From the NCBI GenBank assembly GCA_016214425.1, contig JACRON010000269.1, positions 1 to 7,899 on the forward strand: 7,899 nt of DNA. The letters are read 5' to 3'. This document shows, in pieces, positions 6,370 to 7,899 of this stretch. Made by a program: the position numbers and the translations under genes. The notes beneath the pieces were generated by a model. It searched no databases. It saw only the letters and a list, made by a program, of their open reading frames with translations, and had not been told where the DNA came from. The number at the start of each line of letters is the position of its first letter. Position 1 is the stretch's first letter. The stretch comes from Nitrospirota bacterium. Its GTDB lineage: Bacteria; Nitrospirota; CAKKRA01; 9FT-COMBO-42-15.

Positions 6370-7491
6370 TTATACCTCTACATTTTGCACACCTAAACTA
6401 CTCAATAGTTCTCTATATATCCGTGTAGTGCGCTCAAGCTGGCCCTTTGCAGGGAATCGCTCATAAAAGCCGTCTGAACGGAATCTGCCTGCTATCTGCG
6501 CCCATGAGGCAATAAGCGGCTGAAATGCCTCTGGCCCCTGTCTGGACGCCCATTCATTCATGCTTGTTTTGTCCTTAATCATATCACCCAATACCCTTAT
6601 TACTGCCTTTATTGTTACTGCCTTTGTGAACATATAGTTCTGATTTCCCCAGATACTTTCCATTACATTCCTCACAGCCTTCAGATAATCCCTGAAGAGG
6701 GGATAGGCGCCTGCAGGCTTTAATTCAAAGTTTCTTTCAAAGAAGGTCATATTATTCTGAACGAGCTTGTGTATCTCATTGAACAGCTCTGACTGAAGTA
6801 TCCATTTCTCCTGCCTGCTCCTTCCACCCAATTTATTTATCCTGTACTGCAGGGGTGATGCAGCATCCTCATATAGGCGATGGACAATCCCTGCTGTAAA
6901 CTTCTTGTCCTTCGTTTCCCAGCTTACCCTTTCCATCAGATCTACGAGATGGGATTTATTTATCTTTGTGTGTGTAGAGTTGATTATTACAAACATCTCT
7001 GCCGCAAAGTCTGCTGCCTTTCCGTCAAATATTACGCAGGGGACATTTATCTGGTCTATTTCATCAGGGTGTCTTTCTTTATAGAAGTGAAGGGCTGCAA
7101 GTCTGTGTTGGCCGTCAATTATTAAATAATTTCCCATCGGTTCCTTTAAATTTCCTATACTCTCGTATTCGCCGAGCGGCTCAAAGGCGAGCTCCTCTTC
7201 TGTAAACAGGAGGACTGTAGCAGGGATTAACGGGTGGGCAACAGAGGTTTCATAGAAATTTACAATATCACCGACCTTTCTCCTGCTTAAAACCCTCTGG
7301 AAGGCTTTTTCGCTCTTTTCTATCTTTGCTATGAACTTTGTAATCTCATCCTCCACATGTGCCTCTGGCAGTATCTGGTCGCCCTCAAAATAGTATCTGC
7401 TGATGAACTGAGCCTTTTCAAGCAAATCCTGTGCCTTGTAACTTACAAAATAAAAGGTTCCGTCCTTTTGTCTTACCCTTGTGCCTAACAT
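6370..7491 (-). CDS. DGQHR-domain (DndB-like) protein
   Basis: A 373-residue protein with the signature DGQHR at 126-130, preceded by NYLIIDGQHRLAALHFY context and followed by a conserved asparagine block, FVIINSTHTKINKSH (167-181). This domain is shared by DndB, the regulator of DNA phosphorothioation gene clusters, and by many uncharacterised relatives; it is distantly ParB-like. No signal peptide, membrane segment or zinc motif is visible. On the minus strand an AAAGGAGGA site lies 5 bases before the ATG at 7491, fixing the start. It sits 41 bp downstream of the DUF488 gene in the same direction, so the two may share a transcript. No dndA, C, D, E or restriction partner is in the window, so calling it DndB would overreach. 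Its role may be DNA binding, regulation or something else. Confidence 0.8.
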   Translation of the reverse strand: MLGTRVRQKDGTFYFVSYKAQDLLEKAQFISRYYFEGDQILPEAHVEDEITKFIAKIEKSEKAFQRVLSRRKVGDIVNFYETSVAHPLIPATVLLFTEEELAFEPLGEYESIGNLKEPMGNYLIIDGQHRLAALHFYKERHPDEIDQINVPCVIFDGKAADFAAEMFVIINSTHTKINKSHLVDLMERVSWETKDKKFTAGIVHRLYEDAASPLQYRINKLGGRSRQEKWILQSELFNEIHKLVQNNMTFFERNFELKPAGAYPLFRDYLKAVRNVMESIWGNQNYMFTKAVTIKAVIRVLGDMIKDKTSMNEWASRQGPEAFQPLIASWAQIAGRFRSDGFYERFPAKGQLERTTRIYRELLSSLGVQNVEV

Positions 7492-7496
7492 AGGTC

Positions 7497-7505
7497 TCCT
7501 CCTTT
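7497..7505 (-). promoter_or_regulatory. Ribosome binding site of the DGQHR gene
   Basis: Read on the minus strand, AAAGGAGGA lies 5 bases upstream of the ATG at 7491. It is a near-perfect anti-16S match and the strongest start signal in the window, which suggests efficient translation of the DGQHR protein. Confidence 0.75.
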
Positions 7506-7532
7506 CATCTTAAAACATGTGACATTTCATTG

Positions 7533-7883
7533 TTATTGTTTATTTTTCTCAAGAAATTCCTTTAAAGCAAGTGCATTGTTATGCTTGTCATCCCGTGCTG
7601 CGTAGACTAAGGTAACATCATTCTTCTTAGTATACTGCTTTAATTTTTTGATAGCATCTTTTTTTATTTTAAGTTCATTCCAATACCGATTGCAAAACTC
7701 ATCCCATTTCTCTGGTTCGTGATTAAACCATTTTCTAAGCTCAGGGCTTGGCGCTGCATCCTTTAACCACAGGTTTATGCCTGTCTGCGCCTTTGTAAGC
7801 CCTCTTGGCCAGAGCCTTTCAACGAGTATTCTTATACCGTCCTCTTTTGACGGCCTTTCGTAGATTCGTTTTAGTTTAATCAT
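7533..7883 (-). CDS. DUF488 family protein (YeaO-like)
   Basis: A small soluble protein of 116 residues, the full length of the short YeaO-like DUF488 group. Family blocks run from the N-terminus: RIYERPSKEDG (6-16), VERLWPRGLTK (21-31), LKDAAPSPELRKWF (40-53) with the following HEPEKWDEF (55-63), and VTLVYAARDDKHNNA (90-104). The biochemical function of this family is not established; conserved Arg, Asp and Trp residues suggest a ligand- or nucleic-acid-binding or enzymatic site, but that is speculation. The ATG at 7883 matches the family N-terminus; the 16 upstream bases in the window show no strong Shine-Dalgarno site. It is first of the two minus-strand genes, with its promoter presumably beyond the window edge. 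Confidence 0.85.
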   Translation of the reverse strand: MIKLKRIYERPSKEDGIRILVERLWPRGLTKAQTGINLWLKDAAPSPELRKWFNHEPEKWDEFCNRYWNELKIKKDAIKKLKQYTKKNDVTLVYAARDDKHNNALALKEFLEKNKQ

Positions 7884-7899
7884 TGAGGGTCGTTTTAAA

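Noticed and set aside
7506..7532. ATGT-C-ACAT short palindrome in the gap between DUF488 and DGQHR genes
   Set aside because: Four-base arms around a single base are expected by chance in AT-rich spacer and no second copy is seen.

Overview
The window reads as chromosome from an anaerobic, free-living bacterium of moderate to low GC content. It has short intergenic gaps, oxygen-sensitive iron-sulfur enzymes (a two-subunit class I fumarase and a cysteine-type molybdenum/tungsten formate dehydrogenase) and an AT-rich CTAAA-type intergenic repeat. I recall such repeats from deep-branching sediment bacteria such as Nitrospirota, deltaproteobacterial lineages and Omnitrophota, but the sequence alone does not fix the phylum. 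No rRNA, tRNA, transposase, integrase, CRISPR array or phage gene was recognised.

Layout. Bases 1-6335 hold six plus-strand genes: mdh (5' end cut off by the window edge), fumarase alpha, fumarase beta, a formate dehydrogenase catalytic subunit, an iron-sulfur electron-transfer subunit of the sulfhydrogenase-beta/AsrA type, and a flavin/NAD(P)/[2Fe-2S] subunit of the sulfhydrogenase-gamma/AsrB type. Gaps are -1, 132, 30, 14 and 7 bp, so one transcript is plausible. The only sizeable gap, between the two fumarase genes, is filled by the repeat patch. After a 34-bp convergent junction, bases 6370-7883 hold two minus-strand genes: a DGQHR-domain (DndB-like) protein, preceded in transcription order by a DUF488 protein.

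How the genes work together. Malate dehydrogenase and fumarase interconvert oxaloacetate, malate and fumarate. The next three genes look like a soluble NAD(P)-linked formate dehydrogenase/CO2 reductase: formate is oxidised (or CO2 reduced) at the molybdopterin subunit, electrons pass through the two [4Fe-4S] clusters of the middle subunit, and the gamma subunit exchanges them with NAD(P)H. Placed together, the six genes could link formate-derived reducing power to the reductive (oxaloacetate to fumarate) branch of the TCA cycle, or run the other way. That link is inferred from gene order. The minus-strand pair has no evident metabolic connection and its function is open.
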